From: Leifsonia sp. C5G2
GTDB lineage: Bacteria > Actinomycetota > Actinomycetes > Actinomycetales > Microbacteriaceae
NCBI RefSeq assembly: GCF_013359685.1
Contig: NZ_JABFMV010000001.1
Span: forward strand, 376,858-440,857
Reading direction: 5' to 3'
Length of the DNA stretch: 64,000 nt
Shown here: piece after piece, positions 63,979-64,000 of the stretch
Numbering within the stretch: position 1 is the first letter of the stretch
Layout of the letters: every line of letters starts with the position of its first letter
Notes under the pieces: generated by a model
What the model was told of the DNA's origin: nothing
What the model saw: the letters and a program-made list of their open reading frames with translations, nothing else
Database searches by the model: none
Translations under genes and position numbers: made by a program

Positions 63979-64000
63979 GCGGATCCGGCGAAACACCGAC

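Noticed and set aside
1-64000. Essential T7SS secretion genes (EccC/EssC ATPase, EccB, EccD, mycosin)
   Set aside because: Looked for FtsK/SpoIIIE-type triple ATPase or subtilisin-like frames; none is in the window, so the secretion machine must be elsewhere if the effectors are functional.

Overview
The window is about 70% G+C, densely packed, and built largely of operons whose genes overlap by ATGA or GTGA. It carries many LacI- and MarR-type regulators, sugar ABC importers with lipoprotein binding subunits, and at least two apparently leaderless genes. This suggests a free-living, plant- or soil-associated actinobacterium, most likely of the Microbacteriaceae (Leifsonia-like). The taxonomic call is inference from gene content and composition; no rRNA or tRNA gene is present to confirm it.

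Layout. 1-1121: end of a type VII secretion (T7SS) effector cassette on the minus strand (Lap1-like protein, Lap2-like protein, LXG effector cut by the window edge). 1194-6918: mixed housekeeping genes, including a MarR/quinone-oxidoreductase pair with two operators and a thiamine-diphosphate enzyme. 6990-13503: fructoside-type ABC importer, GH32 glycosidase and esterase operon with a divergent LacI. 13548-14231: OhrR-like regulator with a small cysteine protein. 14305-22185: a tightly coupled minus-strand cluster (MDR dehydrogenase, divergent 6-pyruvoyl-tetrahydropterin-synthase homologue, glycosyltransferase, methyltransferase, UPF0104 membrane protein, RibD-C reductase, membrane sulfatase) with a divergent CDP-alcohol phosphatidyltransferase; it looks like an undescribed envelope-lipid or glycolipid pathway. 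22258-24912: a large cell-wall-anchored protein.

24973-29005 is the most unusual region. It encodes a lipase effector whose catalytic domain is N-terminal and whose helical, probable targeting domain is C-terminal, the reverse of LXG toxins, followed by two small helical partner proteins. Upstream lie three related lipoproteins (probable immunity proteins) alternating with two truncated copies of the toxin N-terminus. The layout resembles the Staphylococcus aureus TslA/TilA/Tla system and appears to be an actinobacterial version with a decaying toxin-immunity array.

29020-31107: acetyltransferase, aldo-keto reductase, DUF2277. 31099-38618: a fructan/difructose-anhydride locus (binding protein, two permeases, LacI, GH32, fructokinase, GH91 enzyme without signal peptide). 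38653-49053: acyltransferase, esterase and carbonic anhydrase between two 85-bp direct repeats, then several small regulator/enzyme or regulator/transporter pairs with recognisable operators. 49168-55391: phosphonate-type ABC importer operon with a HAD phosphatase, a metallophosphoesterase and an RpiR-type regulator. 55407-57896: TetR/SDR pair and a second MraY-like transferase. 57989-63978: LacI-controlled ChvE-type sugar importer preceded by a 48-codon leader ORF, then a WYL regulator.

Across the window, three intergenic sites carry the same triplet array of TCGTSACGAA palindromes with exact 20-bp spacing, a repeat family I do not recognise. No rRNA, tRNA, CRISPR array, integrase or transposase was seen.
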